DNA of 64,000 bases from contig JAPEUQ010000011.1 in the NCBI GenBank assembly GCA_027946365.1, forward strand, positions 124,001-188,000, written 5' to 3'. Both the position numbers and the translations under genes were made by a program. Positions 24,211 through 36,722 of the stretch are shown one piece after another (the stretch's first letter is position 1; each line of letters opens with the position of its first letter). The notes under the pieces are model-generated. The model did not search any database. It was not told the origin of the DNA and saw only the letters and a program-made list of their open reading frames with translations. Source of the DNA: Kalmusia sp. IMI 367209 (Eukaryota > Ascomycota > Dothideomycetes > Pleosporales > Didymosphaeriaceae).

Positions 24211-25468
24211 ATGCAAACTCCATTGCATACAGCGGAAAGCAAAGAGCATGGTATGGGTTATGTGTATGTGCTTAGGGATCAGATAGCTCCCAGCACGATG
24301 GGGGAACTCAAAATTGGATTCTCAAAGTATCATCCAGAACACCGAGCGGATGAACTTGCTCGTTGCCTGATACGGCCCGAAGTCATCAGTCATATTCCTT
24401 TGCTTCCCCATGCTAAGCGGCTGGAATCGATCATTCACACAGAATTGCAAGCTGTTCGTAAAATTTAGCCTTGTCGAAAGTGCGAACACAATCATCAAGA
24501 ATGGTTTACAATTTCGCATCATGCTTCAAGAGAGGTGGTATCAAGATGGAGCAGATGGATCCTTCGGCAGCCCTATGTTGATGAAAAATTGACTCCCGAA
24601 TGGAAAGACTATTTGTCTTCGATAGATTTCAATTCAGTCCACGAAAACACAGACGTTCCGGAATTCTGGCAAACAGCGTTCGATCGTTTCAACATGGAAG
24701 AGCACGAAAACACCATGTCCCAAGGAATCGGTGAGTATTTGAATAAATGTTATTGGGACAATACTTGTGCCCTGTTGGGAACGGATCAGTATTTGAAGGC
24801 GCTTTGGGACGACCTACGAAAAGACATGCCTACAGGGAGAGATGAAAAAAGGTACACCAGAGAAGATCTCCTTGAGAGCTTGTCTAAGCTTGAGACGAAA
24901 TTTCAGACACGCCGTGAACAATCCGGGCCAGATGACGATCCTGAAATCGACCAATCAATCTATGATAAGATTATGAGAGACGTTGCGGCTTCTTGGAAAT
25001 CTGGCATAAAGAAAAAGCAACGTCTTTCACCCGATGCGAGAGTAGTTCCTTCCCTAGCCCTCAAAGTGTTTTGGACCCAAATGACGGATATGATAGACCA
25101 ACATTCCAGCTGACTCGCGGCCCAGACAGCGACAAGTACAGCTTCTCAGCACCAATAAACGACGAATCCATCCAACGGGTCAATGCTCTGCGTTCGTTGA
25201 GCAGAGAGAAGAATTGCAAAAACGTTTAGCAAAGAGTCTTCGATATTATGGTCTCGACGCGGGTATCGAAATGTCTGATGACGAGAGCACGACTGATGCG
25301 GATTCTAACCCTTCCACTCCAACTTCGGCACAAGAAATGCAAGATAGGGACACCCAAATGACAGGACACTCCAATTCTGCAATTCCACCAAAGCAATCAA
25401 GCTCATCTGGTCAATCCACATTGGGGATTTCTCCCAAGAATGCAAAGTTATGGCTTGAAACGTTATGA
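24211..25468 (+). pseudogene. T5orf172/MUG113 (GIY-YIG superfamily) protein gene, inactivated
   Basis: The frame from 24250 reads GYVYVLRDQIAPSTMGELKI, then GFSKYHPEHRADELARCL and HAKRLESIIHTELQAVRKI. This is the T5orf172 (DUF1766) version of the GIY-YIG fold seen in fungal proteins of unknown role. A TAG stop at 24466-24468 interrupts it. The same frame then resumes immediately as PCRKCEHNHQEWFTI and a tryptophan-rich helix to 25113, which is the normal rest of the domain. Two more frame changes (about 25010-25030 in an A-rich run, about 25195-25215 near a GA-rich run) are needed to reach the acidic tail ending at 25468. One nonsense and two indels make decay more likely than error. The 5' end is not defined. 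Confidence 0.65.
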
Positions 25469-26583
25469 ATTTAGTACGAGAGTGTTATTGTGTAGTTTGT
25501 GTACTGTAAAAGGCATGGCCACGCCCGATCTCTTGTGCGCTGCTAGGCTAGGACTCACTTAGTGCTTATACTGTGTGACCGTGCGGTCTAACACATCACT
25601 CGGTCGCCGCACCTTCCTCTATATACTACTTATGGATCCTATACATCTTACTTTTACGCATGATGCTTGAGTGTTGCCTCTTTAAGTTTTAAGGATTTGA
25701 GTGCTATCAATACACAGAGCGGCACCTTGCTTGCCATTCATTCGGTAGATGAAACTTTTTTGACTGCACTATAAGAAAAATCCACGCGGAGGGAAGCAAG
25801 GCTAGCTATAGCCAGATAGACATATCAAGTAAAAGAAGTGACAGGCCATTGACAGTCTAAGTGCCAGGGCCCTCCGGATCTATGTTGGACAGGTCACATG
25901 ACACACTGTGTATATTCCCCCATAGAGTGTGGAGGCAATCTTCAAGTATTTATCTCAACATATTGTCTCAACCCGATCTAGATTGCCTGCCACTTCGTGC
26001 CTACGCTAAGCCGTTTGGCACTCAATCGATATTCAGGTTCTAAGATGGCTTCTGCTAGACATTGAAGGTCGGGGACTTCAAAGACCCTTGAAATTTCCTA
26101 GACACTGGCCATCTCGTACATTGATCCATTTCTGTAGAACCACTGTCACCTTCGTTTGTTCGCCTAGTCCTAGGCTCTATAGCTGGTTCGCTCTAAAATT
26201 GTGGCTCGTGTCGAATTGATAGGATGTGCTTTATGGATAGGCTTGCCTTGTTTTATTTCGAGTTTGGATGGGAAGATTAGGTGCGAGTAAACTAAAGTAA
26301 GCCGACTAAGGTGTGGTAGTGCGACCTAAGCAGCGAATTACGCCGAGGCTAAGTCATGGATTATCTTACTAAAAGCAATACGGCGCTCGTCAAGATAGGA
26401 GGTGAGATGAGCTTAGGTTGATGGAGATATACGCTGGTATACAAGCGGCGACAACGCGCGGCAAAGAATGAATCTTTTCTGCAGACATTAAATAAGCGGT
26501 CCTACAATTTGACCTTCAAGCACCATATCGACTTGAGTCCAATCCGCTCGTTCCCCATTTTCATCGCGCCAATATCTACGTCT
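25469..26583. other. Intergenic, nothing recognised
   Basis: About 1.1 kb of AT-rich sequence with many stops follows the T5orf172 relic and precedes the 3' end of the acetate-transporter gene. No gene or clear repeat was recognised. Confidence 0.5.
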
Positions 26584-27914
26584 CTACACTTCTTTAGCCT
26601 TCCGCTCCGACGCCCCCTTGATAACACCAGAAAGATCACCGACTGCACTTGAAGTTAGCTTGCAAGATTCAAGAAAGTGCAACGGTGAAGGCTTACCTGG
26701 AAGCTCAAACGGAAAGTCCAAGCTGGCTAGCATAATAGCAATGAAGATCCACCATCCAAATATACACGTCACAAACGTAGCCGCCCCACCCGCAACCTGC
26801 AACCTAGAACTCAGCTTCAGGTTCCCATTGTTCGCCTCGAAGTAAGCGCCAGCAAGGAACGAAAAGCCGAGGACCAGCGTCAAAAATATCATGAAGAAGC
26901 AGATGTTGGTTCGGACCGAGCAGATGAGGAAGACGAAGCAGAGGATGGCCATGGCGACGAAGAAGAACGCTAGGGAGACACGTTAGCTACACACAGGTTA
27001 CAACATAGAGCGTCACATACCATAGCTGGAACGGAACCCAATGGTAGCCAGGCCGTCAGCCGGATTGTCGGTCGTGGAGTACGCGCCGTAGGCACCGTAG
27101 AAGGGCTGGAGTGTCGCTGCCCAGCCGAGCCAGAAGCCACCGAATGTGCCGAAGACGACGAATGGGAACGTGTTGCCGATGAGAAACTGCTTTGGTCAGC
27201 CTTGCGACGCTACGCAATACGGTGAGGAGTTGTCTTACTTCACCCAGAGCGCCGAGAGTCATGAGAAGCCCACCGAAGAAGTAGTATATGCCAATGCTAG
27301 CCGCGCCTGGAAAATTAGTCCAAGGCCAGTAAGGCTGGGGGTTGACTGGACTCACCACTGCCACCTGCACCCCTCCAGCCCATCAGGTCCATGCTCAATG
27401 GCGTAAGTGAGATCAAGAAGCCGACGAGAGCACTGTTCGGTCAGCGGAAGTGCACCGGTAGATGGCACAATGATGACTTACAGAGGCGTTGGGTTAGCGA
27501 CTGTGCGTCGCAGATCACCGTGTACTTTTGTCTGAGGCGAGAGATACAATTTCTCAAAGAGCTCGGGCGTGATGGAGATGCTACCTGCGGTTTGAATTTT
27601 CTTGAGCGCAGTCTGAGAATCGTGCGTAACATCCAGGTGCTGATGGTAGCCATTGCTGAATGGACCTGCCTCGCTATTAGCACGGTGACGCGATCAACAA
27701 TGAGGGTCGGTGTGGTAGTACCATTGCTGAAGTCCTTCTCTAACACGGGAGAAGTCATGTCTGGTGGTGTGGGTGCTGTAAGATTCTCGTTCTTCGCTGT
27801 TTGGTCGTGGAGATTGTGATGATCGCCTCCAACGCCAGCTCCGTTCATCTCTGGCCCGGCGAGGTTTTCGTTGTTCAATGTCCGCTCGCGTAGGCTCTCG
27901 TCGTGTTGTGACAT
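26584..27914 (-). CDS. Gpr1/Fun34/SatP-family acetate transporter
   Basis: The 339-residue protein has seven exons, complement(join(26584..26642,26697..26969,27021..27186,27239..27306,27356..27432,27482..27665,27722..27914)). All six introns are 49-56 nt and frame-consistent. Family marks: the NPTPLALVGF signature across intron 2, MDLMGWRGAGGSG, GIYYFFGGLLMTLGALGE, FLIGNTFPFVVFGTFGGFW, LQPFYGAYGAYS, and six expected TM helices ending in FGWWIFIAIMLASLDFPF with tail VGDLSG. The polar N-terminus of about 90 residues is cytosolic. The family moves acetate or ammonium across the plasma membrane in fungi; acetate with protons is the likeliest cargo here (inference). The gene is intact. Confidence 0.9.
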
Positions 27915-30278
27915 GGAGACGGTATGGCAAACAGCTACTTGAGATCGCAGAGGGTGAAGAAGACAGCACTACGGAGATCAAGCCAATATATGAATCAACA
28001 AGAGCCACCCAGACTGGGAACGGCAGGGGCCGAGTGAGATTGCGAGTCGCTTGCAAAGATTCAGGGATCCCGCAAAAGGAGGAGGTCCCCAGCTCTCTCA
28101 AATAGTGAAGGATGCCGCGACGGCTCGGTGCGGAGCCGTGCACAAAACTGAGCATTGGCTGCAACCCGCATGTTCGCCCTTTCTGGATAGATCAGCCTGG
28201 ATCACTCTCGTACAGGAGCAACGGCGAGGCTAAGCGGAGGGGCTGGCGGCGTGCGTCTGTACGCCTAGCAAGGTTATGGCTCTGGGTGGTTGGCCGAAGA
28301 TGGCATTGTCATGGCCCGACGTGGCGTTAGCGTTGAAACTCTTGCCTTCATTGACCTCCTGAAGGCAGCTGGTGGGATCAAACAATCGACCTCATGCTAC
28401 TTATACTTGTGTTGTTTTTATATTACTATTCATTTTGATGACTGAACACGGACAGACGCTACGCGACGGAGCGCACGAGACTCCGTTAAAAGACTCTGTG
28501 TATAGTGATTTGAGTAGGGTATGCAGCCTGTCACTACTGGACGGCGATTGGGACTGAGAACGCTAGAGCCGGTGATGCGGAGGTAAGTGGAGACGAACGC
28601 ACGTGGAGGCCTGGGGGTAATGCGGAGAGCGGCCAGACTTGCGTGGCTGCAGCACGTTACGAGGTCGACTAGAGCAACATCCGCCCATTGATCCTTGGTC
28701 GGAACTGGGGAACTTGCGGGGAAGATGGCGTGGCTCTTGAATCGATGCTCAAAGCCGCACAAACGCTGCTTTCCATGTCATTGCGACACCCCTCTAGCAC
28801 ACCAGACACGCCTTTCAAAGACTTCTGTGGCCATTGTATTGTGTAATGGCCCTCGACCACAACGCGCGCGTCGTCCCGCGAGGCGCACACGGACCAGCGC
28901 CGCAATCCTTCCCCGTCAGCCACCAACTCCGCGTGAGACAATTGTCGCTATTCCCGGAACAGCTAGGGGGCTAATTGGATCTTCCTCGGACAAGCGGTGA
29001 TTCCGGGAGATCGGTGGTGTGATGAGGTATTGGCAAGTCGCCGTCTCGCGGTGTTGCGGTCATCCGAAGGTGCGCTTTCCGCGACGCCTAAGCTTAGCTC
29101 GGGATACTATGGGAGCTATACACACTATAGAGTGTAGGCACGCTCAAAAACATCCCTTACGTTATATCATGTAGCGATTCGTCCTAGTCATCTCGGGGCC
29201 ATTGTAGGCGCAAACCATTGATATACATAAAATATTTCCTGTTACAAAAAGGGTCAGCACTAGTAGGGGTCGCAGAGTTACACCCGATGCGTCTACACCC
29301 TGTAGATACCCGCTCGCGTGGAAGGAACAGTGAATCGCCGGGTTTAAGGAGAGTTTGTGGTGCCGAGCGAGTACGAGAGTATCTCCCAAGGACACCATTC
29401 GAACGAGCCCGCAGCTTTGCCTACACATGCTTGACATCAACAATTCATCACGATTGGTAAATTTTCCAGCTGGATGCATAACATGTTCCAAGCCATTCCA
29501 CACAAATGAGCCCATGTCCTCATTGAGCAGGCACAGGGAAGGTTGCTTCGTGCGATAGCATCCATTATCTCCACGGCTTCCTGCAGTAACATTACTCGAC
29601 CGGCATTGCTTCGTCGAAGAGTCATGTCCGCCCTGTGGAAGATCTCCCAGATTGAGTAGCAACATGCCTGCGCACTTGTTCTAGCACAATCTTTGTTTTT
29701 GCTTTTGGCAATGCACAGCAGAAGAGTCCGATGTCTCCATCTACTCGTCTCGAGCATCATATGCCTCATTGACGTGATCGAGACGTACTATTACTATCTC
29801 CATACACCTAGCTTCATTGCGTAGAAACGCTGGTCCTCTCTCTTTGCAGTGAACAAGATACTCCCCGCCAAAAGAAGCAGAATCCCGAGTCCAAAACACT
29901 AGATAAGAACGACCCCAAGGACAGGGTCCCGGTCGGCACTGACCCAATTCCACACAGCACCCTGCTTGCCACGCATGATAAACCAACGCTCAACCATGCC
30001 CGTTAAAAGCCCCCATTATGACTATAGGGGCTCTCGACGCAAAGAATTGCCGTCCGAGCAACTCGTTCCAAAAAAAAGAAGTAAACAATCCAAAAACATA
30101 CCCGACCCCAGCATTGCCATTCAGAATCGTCATAGCCAGCATACCATCTACATCCGTAATCGGGCCGTCAATTATTTCTACTTCGCACCTCTCCAGCAGC
30201 ACGCTGGCAAGTTCCGCATAGCTAGATCCTTCGCGATTCTATCGCCCAAGACGCAGTCGCAACAATCGACGGACGTCT
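27915..30278. other. Intergenic, about 2.4 kb, nothing recognised
   Basis: It lies between the acetate transporter start and the 3' end of the RanBP2-type gene. Short open frames on both strands lack family resemblance or splice-supported extension. Confidence 0.5.
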
Positions 30279-32144
30279 TCAATCGTCCTCCCGCTCGCCC
30301 CAGACGCCCATCTCCTCCCTCGCAACAGCATCCAAATCTACCATCCCTTCCCTCCTCTCAACCACATCCTCCTCATCGCTCTCCTCATCGCTCTCCTCAT
30401 CCCTCCTCGCCTCGTGCCTGCCCACCTCACCCCACCCCGCATCCTCGTCTTCATCACGCACAAACGGCGGCGAGACAGGTACAAAGTCATCCATCAGGCT
30501 CTGCGGTAGTCCGAGTGGCGTCGTGCGACGCGTGGCCTCGGAGACTGGGGGTGGAGTAAGGGGCATGAGGGTCATCTCGGGGTGGCGGGAGAGTGAGGGC
30601 TCATCTTGAGGTGGAGTGGACGGACGCGCAGGTTCGATGGGGGATGGTGGCGTCGGAGGCGGTGGTGAGACGTTGTTTTGTGATTGTTCTTGTGGTACCG
30701 TACGCTTAGGTTGCGGTGGTTGTGGTTGTGGTTGTGGTTGTTCTGCTGCGTGCTGCGTTGATGCTTCGCTTGGAGGAGGGACAGCGATCGTAGGTTGAGT
30801 GACAGGTAAGTTCACGTGATGCTCCGTCTGGTGCTGCTGTGAGAAAGGGAAGATGGAGAACAGAGTCGAGCTGAGACTGTGTCTGTTCAGCGTTGCCGGT
30901 CTCTCGTCCTTCTGCAGTTCCTCAGTTCTCGTATTAGACGGCATCGACGCCGAGTGAGCATGTACTGGCTTGGCCACCTTCTGCTGTACAGGACTAGTCG
31001 GCTTAGACACCAATGCGTCTGGCAGCTCCCCTTGACACATTTCGCAGACGGCAAGTTCCGGATGGTTCAAGAAGGTGCATCGCGGGCACTGTTTTTTCTG
31101 AACCGGTGACGGCGATCGAGCGTTCGAGCTAGCATTGTGATGTTCTACCTGAGGTGGGAGCGCTTGTCGAGGAGTAGCGTCATGAGTACCAGGCATGTTA
31201 TACCCAGGCGTATACCTCTGCGCGACCTTCGAATTATGACGCCTCGGCGCGGACATATTCGGATTCGAAGGTCTCCTCTGCGTATTCTGGGGCGTCGTAG
31301 TACTTCCCGGCGTGGGATCGATCGACACTACGACGGTAACATCCCTCTTGGTCCCACACTTCAAACACTGACACTGCCTAACCACACTCCTCGTATGCGT
31401 ATCCTGAATATCCCCCGGCGCATCGAATCTAATTTCAAAGCGATCCGGCTCGCCGAACGACCCTGCCTCCCTTTGGTGCCTCCTCATATTCGCATTCGCG
31501 AAGCCAGCCCCCTTAGCCATAATCGGCCTTATGGGCTCCACAGTGCCGAAGACCAGGTGATCCACGAACGGCACCAACATGAGCGTCCCGCTACTCTTGA
31601 TCTTCTGGTCGACTTCCGGCTTCAAAGCAAAGTCGTCCACAGCACGCAACTGCCGGAAGTACTTAAAGAACATATCGCCGTACCACCGGCGCACCTGCAC
31701 GCCTTGTTGTAGCAGCTCATTCGGCAGGTTTGTCGGCGCCGGGCTCGGCCACAGCGAATCGATCAAATGCTTCTCTTTCAGCGCCTTCCGGACCATCAAA
31801 TCTACCCTGCAACTTTCATACAGCTTCTTTTCCAGTCTTTCATGGACCTCATACTTGCAATACCGCACTACGATCCCCCTAACGAACGTCGCATCCAGAT
31901 TCCACTTTCGGATACAATAGTCCAACGACTCGAGGTCAACCTGTGCCCGGGGATTAGCAGGGCGGAACGAAAGCGGAGAGAGCTCGTTGCCCATGGCCAT
32001 CCAGCGATGCGGCTGCCTAGGCTCTGCCGTTGCGGTCGACCAAAACGAGCGTATGGGCGCATATTCCGCTTTGAAATAATTATAGATGAAGTCGAAGAAA
32101 TCTGTTTCGTTAAGCGGCAGCGGTCCGCCTGGTATAGCCATCAT
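30279..32144 (-). CDS. RanBP2-type zinc-finger protein
   Basis: A single exon of 621 codons. Residues 1-240 form an unassigned folded region (DFFDFIYNYFKAEYAPIRSF onward). CQCLKCGT at about 258-265 may be another metal site. A RanBP2/NZF finger sits at about 353-370 (CPRCTFLN, then CEMC: C-x2-C-x10-C-x2-C). The rest is disordered: PQ-rich repeats at about 450-520 and an acidic tail with a DEESDEESDEED repeat from a 12-bp DNA repeat near 30370-30400. NZF fingers commonly bind ubiquitin or RNA, so a regulatory or ubiquitin-related role is possible but unproven. Two adjacent Met codons could start translation. The gene is intact. Confidence 0.8.
   Translation of the reverse strand: MMAIPGGPLPLNETDFFDFIYNYFKAEYAPIRSFWSTATAEPRQPHRWMAMGNELSPLSFRPANPRAQVDLESLDYCIRKWNLDATFVRGIVVRYCKYEVHERLEKKLYESCRVDLMVRKALKEKHLIDSLWPSPAPTNLPNELLQQGVQVRRWYGDMFFKYFRQLRAVDDFALKPEVDQKIKSSGTLMLVPFVDHLVFGTVEPIRPIMAKGAGFANANMRRHQREAGSFGEPDRFEIRFDAPGDIQDTHTRSVVRQCQCLKCGTKRDVTVVVSIDPTPGSTTTPQNTQRRPSNPNMSAPRRHNSKVAQRYTPGYNMPGTHDATPRQALPPQVEHHNASSNARSPSPVQKKQCPRCTFLNHPELAVCEMCQGELPDALVSKPTSPVQQKVAKPVHAHSASMPSNTRTEELQKDERPATLNRHSLSSTLFSIFPFSQQHQTEHHVNLPVTQPTIAVPPPSEASTQHAAEQPQPQPQPPQPKRTVPQEQSQNNVSPPPPTPPSPIEPARPSTPPQDEPSLSRHPEMTLMPLTPPPVSEATRRTTPLGLPQSLMDDFVPVSPPFVRDEDEDAGWGEVGRHEARRDEESDEESDEEDVVERREGMVDLDAVAREEMGVWGEREDD
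30370..30400. repeat. 12-bp tandem repeat inside the RanBP2-type gene
   Basis: CCTCATCGCTCT is repeated about 2.5 times and encodes the acidic DEESDEESDEE run on the minus strand. Confidence 0.8.
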
Positions 32145-32859
32145 TATTCGTAGTCCTCGGTCTCGCTGCTGACAATTTTACGTTGCGCGGTCCGTAGACG
32201 CGCTGGGTAAGAATTTATGCACAGGAAGAAATGACGGTGGAACAAAGTGTACTGATCGAAATCGAGGTTCACCCGAAGGCTAGGTGAATAAAGCTGCTGC
32301 CTAGGGCAGTTGGAAAGACTACGTGTGCAGCAACCGTGCGGATTAATAGAGACGTATCGCGGGCCACGCCACCTCGTGATGCTCTTCACGCGGCCAGGTT
32401 TGTCCAATAGCGTGGCACTTGCGAGCATTGGTTCGAAGTTCGTCGTGAAAGCAACGTCATCGGTGGCGCAGTGCACCGCCACCCAACACGATAGAAAGAC
32501 AACGGAGGAACACGATACGTGCGCAAAGCCAGAAGACAATGGCTTGAGGACTATTTCCACTCTTGTATTACATGTTCTAGGGTAATTCTACTTACAACAT
32601 GTCCTTGACCTTCTGTCCTAGTGCTGTATGTTACGACATGATTTAAGCTTCCCGTTTTGTAAGGGCTTCTTCCTATGCAGTCGAAAGTGGAATCCCACCT
32701 AAACGCCGTCGCCATGCCTATGCTGTTATAATGTACAGAATCCAGGTATGCAATAATGTCAAGATCTAGAAACGAAAGCTCCGGATGGGTATCAAGCAAA
32801 AACAACACCAATGAAACCTATTTTCCTTTTCTCTTCCGTCCCTTTAACATTGATATGCA
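32145..32859. other. Intergenic, nothing recognised
   Basis: About 700 bases between two minus-strand genes: the promoter of the RanBP2-type gene and the 3' flank of the mannosidase gene. No other signal was recognised. Confidence 0.45.
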
Positions 32860-34777
32860 TCACTGTTGGACTCCTGTCTTTCGAGGAGCTGGTCTGCGGA
32901 AAGGGTGCGCCTCACTGCGGATAGAGGTCAGCATAGCTCAGAACGGCTGGGAAAGGTACATACGTATTGAAAACCCAGTCGTCTAGGTTGATCATATCCG
33001 GCGGACTGAATATCAGATAGAAATACTTTAATGTCTCTGCCAGCCAGAAGCTCTCCATTTTGTTATCAGGCTCTTCTGGCGGATCTGCAGTGACGTCCAA
33101 CACCTGCCCATTGCCATATGGCGTCTTTGTGGCACGAACGACCGAGGTGAACATGTCCCACGCGTGGTCGAGATACTCTTCGTGGCCTGTGATACGATAC
33201 ATGATGAAGACTGATTCGATGGCTTCCGGGCGTAGGAGATAACGCTTGTCACGGACAGATGTAAAGCCAGGAGGGAGTTTCTCCTTCTCAACCGTGGCTT
33301 CGAAGGCAGCGTGGTCGTTGCCGTAGCTTCGACGAAGAACTTCCTCTTCCCAGAAAGTCGCATTCCAAGGGCAGTTTGTACGAGACTGACAGGGCGCGAG
33401 GTCGAAGATCTCCGGCATGATACCGCTGGGCATTGAGTGATAGGCATAAATGCAGCCTTCCGTAAGCTTCGCACCTAAGGCGACATGGTGTTGGTCGGAA
33501 AAGATGCGTCCCGCAAGGCCAAACATGCCGCCAATAAAGCAAGTGAGGTGTTGCATCTCAGCGTCCAGCTTGATAGTCTCGCCAATGATAGACACATCGC
33601 CACAGAAAAGAAGTTCCTCGCCTGGTTCCGTTTCAGGAAGCATCGGTCGGAAGAGCATGTGTTTGTCGATCATTGCACTTGAGTCCTTCCACAATTTCTC
33701 GTACACAGGCTCAAGACCACCGAGGAGGGCGAACATCTTCGGGAAGTACTCGTATGAGCTATCTTCCATCGCACCGACCGTAAAGGACGTGCCAACAATC
33801 TCCTCCTTGTACGCATTGATCCAAATTGGAAATAGCCCGGGAATGTTCGTCGTGTTTTGCGCACGATCCAGGAATGAGGTGACCTTCGCAACAACGTCAT
33901 AGTATTTGTTCTGTTGTGTGACTTGGGCCAGGCGCGTGAATTCCATCGTAAGTGACCCGATAGCCGCAAAGCATATGCTACTGTCTGCATTGAAGCCACC
34001 CTTGTTCTTAGCGCTCTCAAGAATAAGTCGATCCAAAGGAAAGTTGTTGGGCTTAGTGTCAAAGGCACGATACAGCATCTCCCCCAGCTGTATGGCCTTG
34101 TCTAGCAGCACCTTCTCGTGGCTCAGATCATATGCAGCCAGAAGCCCACCCAGGTATCGGATCGTAGTTTCGAACACGCTTATCGTTGTAGATTCTGACA
34201 CGCCGAAGTCAATGGCGGCCACAGCCTCCACAGCTTCGTAGAACTCCTTCTTGAGCCCCATGATCCACAGGGAATCCAACGAGTCTACAAGTGTCGCGCC
34301 CCAGCCGCCGAACGATTCGGCGCCTTTGCCTGTAATAGGTGCAAGTTCATCCTGGGCCCATGCAAAGCTCCGATAGCTCTCCCAACTGCGCAGAAACTCG
34401 TCCCGGACAGCGACCCGACGCGCCTCTCTCTTCGCCCTTTGTGCTGACGTCTCTGGCGGAAACTGGTACTGGATGGGTGGCAGCTTCTTCGGAGTGCCCG
34501 AGGGCAATCGCGTGTATTCGGCGATCTTGTGATTGAAAGGAGCGGTGCGCCAGTCGTAGGAGTCCTTTGCGACGTAGCCATCCACGTTTGCGCGGTCATT
34601 CATGTAGGCTTCATGCAGATCGAAGGGAACACCCAGCGGGTCAACGGGCCCCTGGAAAACATAGAGGGTTGCGAAGATGAACGCGGCGATGAAGGCGTAG
34701 GAGAGGTTTCGCTTGTGCCGACGCGACATGGGCTGGTTCGTCGAGGTCCGGCGGGGCATCTTTATTCTAGGACGCAT
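32860..34777 (-). CDS. Mannosyl-oligosaccharide alpha-1,2-mannosidase (GH47)
   Basis: The 622-residue protein has two exons, complement(join(32860..32914,32964..34777)); the 49-nt intron (GTATGT...CCGCAG) restores the tail NT/EAHPFRRPAPRK. It is a type II membrane protein: a basic tail of about 26 residues, TM in LSYAFIAAFIFATLYVF, a stem, then the GH47 (alpha/alpha)7 domain. Marks include RSFAWAQDELAPI, GGWGATLVDSLDSLWIMGL, FETTIRYLGGLLAAYDLS, HLTCFIGGMFGLAGR, YLLRPEAIESVFIMYRITG and LAETLKYFYLIF. It trims alpha-1,2-mannose from N-glycans in the ER or Golgi. An in-frame ATG at 34855 would add 26 residues; 34777 is preferred because it gives a normal short tail before the TM. Confidence 0.92.
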
Positions 34778-35665
34778 GGCGAATACAGGCGTGGAGGAAG
34801 CAGACGCTTCCGCGGTGCACGAGGGTCTCGAGGACGAATTGGTATTCCTGCACACGGTTGGTGGGCGCCTTCACGCCCCTTGTTACTCGAGACGTTCGAG
34901 CCGACAATTAGTGGGAGACACGCCAACGAACGCAGAGCGCGGCATAGGAACTACAAGAGCAAGGATATTGCTAAGAGTGAGAACACGACTTGAGGGGAAA
35001 AGAGGACAAAAGGACACATTGGCGTCGGGAGTGCACTGATCCATACATAGCAGCTCTCTCGTCTAAGCTGCCAAGAGGGAGGAGCGCGCAGGGCTGAGTC
35101 TGCATTTCCGGAGAAGGCAGGCGCACATGACTCTTCCACAGACAGCGGCACTGTTTAGTTAATGAAAATGGATATGCGGAGACGCTGCAGCACAAACCGT
35201 GTTGCATTGCGCATGCCAGGGACCACTAGCACGCCGCCCTTCAGATTGGCAGTTTATTGGGAGCCGAGCCCGCGCCGGCAAGTGTTGCCGTGCCCGTCGC
35301 TAGCCTGCTGGATGCGGGTCGCCCGCGAGCAGGCCGTTCCGTGTTACTGAGGCTGGCCGGTGTGAGATGAGATCTGAGTCGTCACACGATACTCGACGAA
35401 CCAGTCTCAGACGAAGCACCGCATGCAGACTGGGTTCACTTCTGTGTGCCCAAACACCATCTCTGTCCGCTGCCAACGCACATTGCTCGGCCAACCATGC
35501 CTATCTCGAATTGAACATTTCCTTCCACAGGTTGATACTTGTAGTGAACCCTTCCTCATCCCAAGCCAGATGCAACGGAAGCACCGTTGCCCAGCCCAGC
35601 CCATTCCAGTCCAGCCCGCCCGTTGAAGTCGTACCTCATCAAATCATCATCATACCTTCCCACCC
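34778..35665. other. Intergenic, nothing recognised
   Basis: About 890 bases hold the mannosidase promoter and the 3' flank of the orotate phosphoribosyltransferase gene. No gene or repeat was recognised. Confidence 0.45.
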
Positions 35666-36367
35666 TTAGTCGCTCGCCCGATACTTCTCCCGATACTCAT
35701 CCAACCGCTTCAAATCCTCTGCACTTCCCAAGCCCCTCAGATACTCAACTACATCATCCAGCGTGAGAATGGCCAGCACTGGAATCCCATACTGTTTGCG
35801 AACCTCTCCGATCGCACTCGGCCTCGGCTGGCCATCGTCGTCGGTCGCACTTGGCGTCTTTTCCAATCGATCAAACGCCACGATGATGCCGACAAGTTCC
35901 CCTCCCTCCCTCTTGATGATGTCTATGGCCTCGCGGATGGCTGTCCCCGCAGTGATAACGTCGTCAACAATGACAATCTTTTGACCTTTGAGCGAGGCGC
36001 CAACGATATTGCCGCCTTCACCGTGGTCTTTGGCTTCCTTGCGATTGAAACTGTAGCTCTTTTTGCCATATTTGGAAATGTCTAGTTGTGCGAGCTTGTC
36101 CACGGTTGCAGCGGCCAGGGGAATGCCCTTGTACGCTGGTCCGAACAAGACGTCGAATTGGAAAGAGGCTTCTGATTGCGCATGTGTCGCCAGCGTATGC
36201 GCATACGCTGAGGATATGGAGCGTAGCAGATCGGCGCGGTGGAACAGTCCGGCATTGAAGAAATATGGCGAGATGCGCTTGGATTTGAGAGTAAAGGTGC
36301 CGAACTTGAGAGCGCCTGCTTCGACGCAGTCTTTGAGGAACGCCTGCTTGTACTCTGGGAGTGCCAT
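35666..36367 (-). CDS. URA5: Orotate phosphoribosyltransferase
   Basis: The single exon of 233 codons is full length for fungal OPRT. The enzyme joins orotate to PRPP to make OMP in pyrimidine synthesis. Marks: an N-terminal [20 protein letters not shown] and [15 protein letters not shown] segment ([13 protein letters not shown]), [19 protein letters not shown], the flexible-loop lysines ([19 protein letters not shown]), and the PRPP-binding motif [17 protein letters not shown]. The C-terminus is charged ([14 protein letters not shown]). The gene is intact and uninterrupted, divergent from TIM23 across 355 bases. Confidence 0.96.
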   Translation of the reverse strand: MALPEYKQAFLKDCVEAGALKFGTFTLKSKRISPYFFNAGLFHRADLLRSISSAYAHTLATHAQSEASFQFDVLFGPAYKGIPLAAATVDKLAQLDISKYGKKSYSFNRKEAKDHGEGGNIVGASLKGQKIVIVDDVITAGTAIREAIDIIKREGGELVGIIVAFDRLEKTPSATDDDGQPRPSAIGEVRKQYGIPVLAILTLDDVVEYLRGLGSAEDLKRLDEYREKYRASD

Positions 36368-36722
36368 ATTTCAGTCTTGGTGCTTTGTAGTAAAGTGTTT
36401 GCGTTGATGCTATGGCGGAAAGTTCTGTGCATTTCTTTTCCGAGCTCGGAACCAGCACGGGGAAAGACCGACCCAGTATGGTCCGTGCGCCTTCTAGTCG
36501 TCACTCCTGGCTAGAAACTTTTATCGCGACACCAGCGCAGCCGTCCAGTCTCCCGACCCGTCGCCATCGCCCGCGCATCCCCTTGAACGTCTTCTAATCC
36601 ACCTCCGCTGCTGCATTGTGTTTCTTTCCGCATTCTGGGCGTTTAGGAACAGTCATTGCAATCTTACACCTGTGAGGGAACTTCCTCGCGCCTCCGCACC
36701 ACCACAGCGCTACAACTTCATC
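36368..36722. promoter_or_regulatory. Divergent promoter between URA5 and TIM23
   Basis: Both start codons face away from this 355-base region. It is CT/CA-rich toward TIM23. No specific factor site was identified. Confidence 0.5.
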
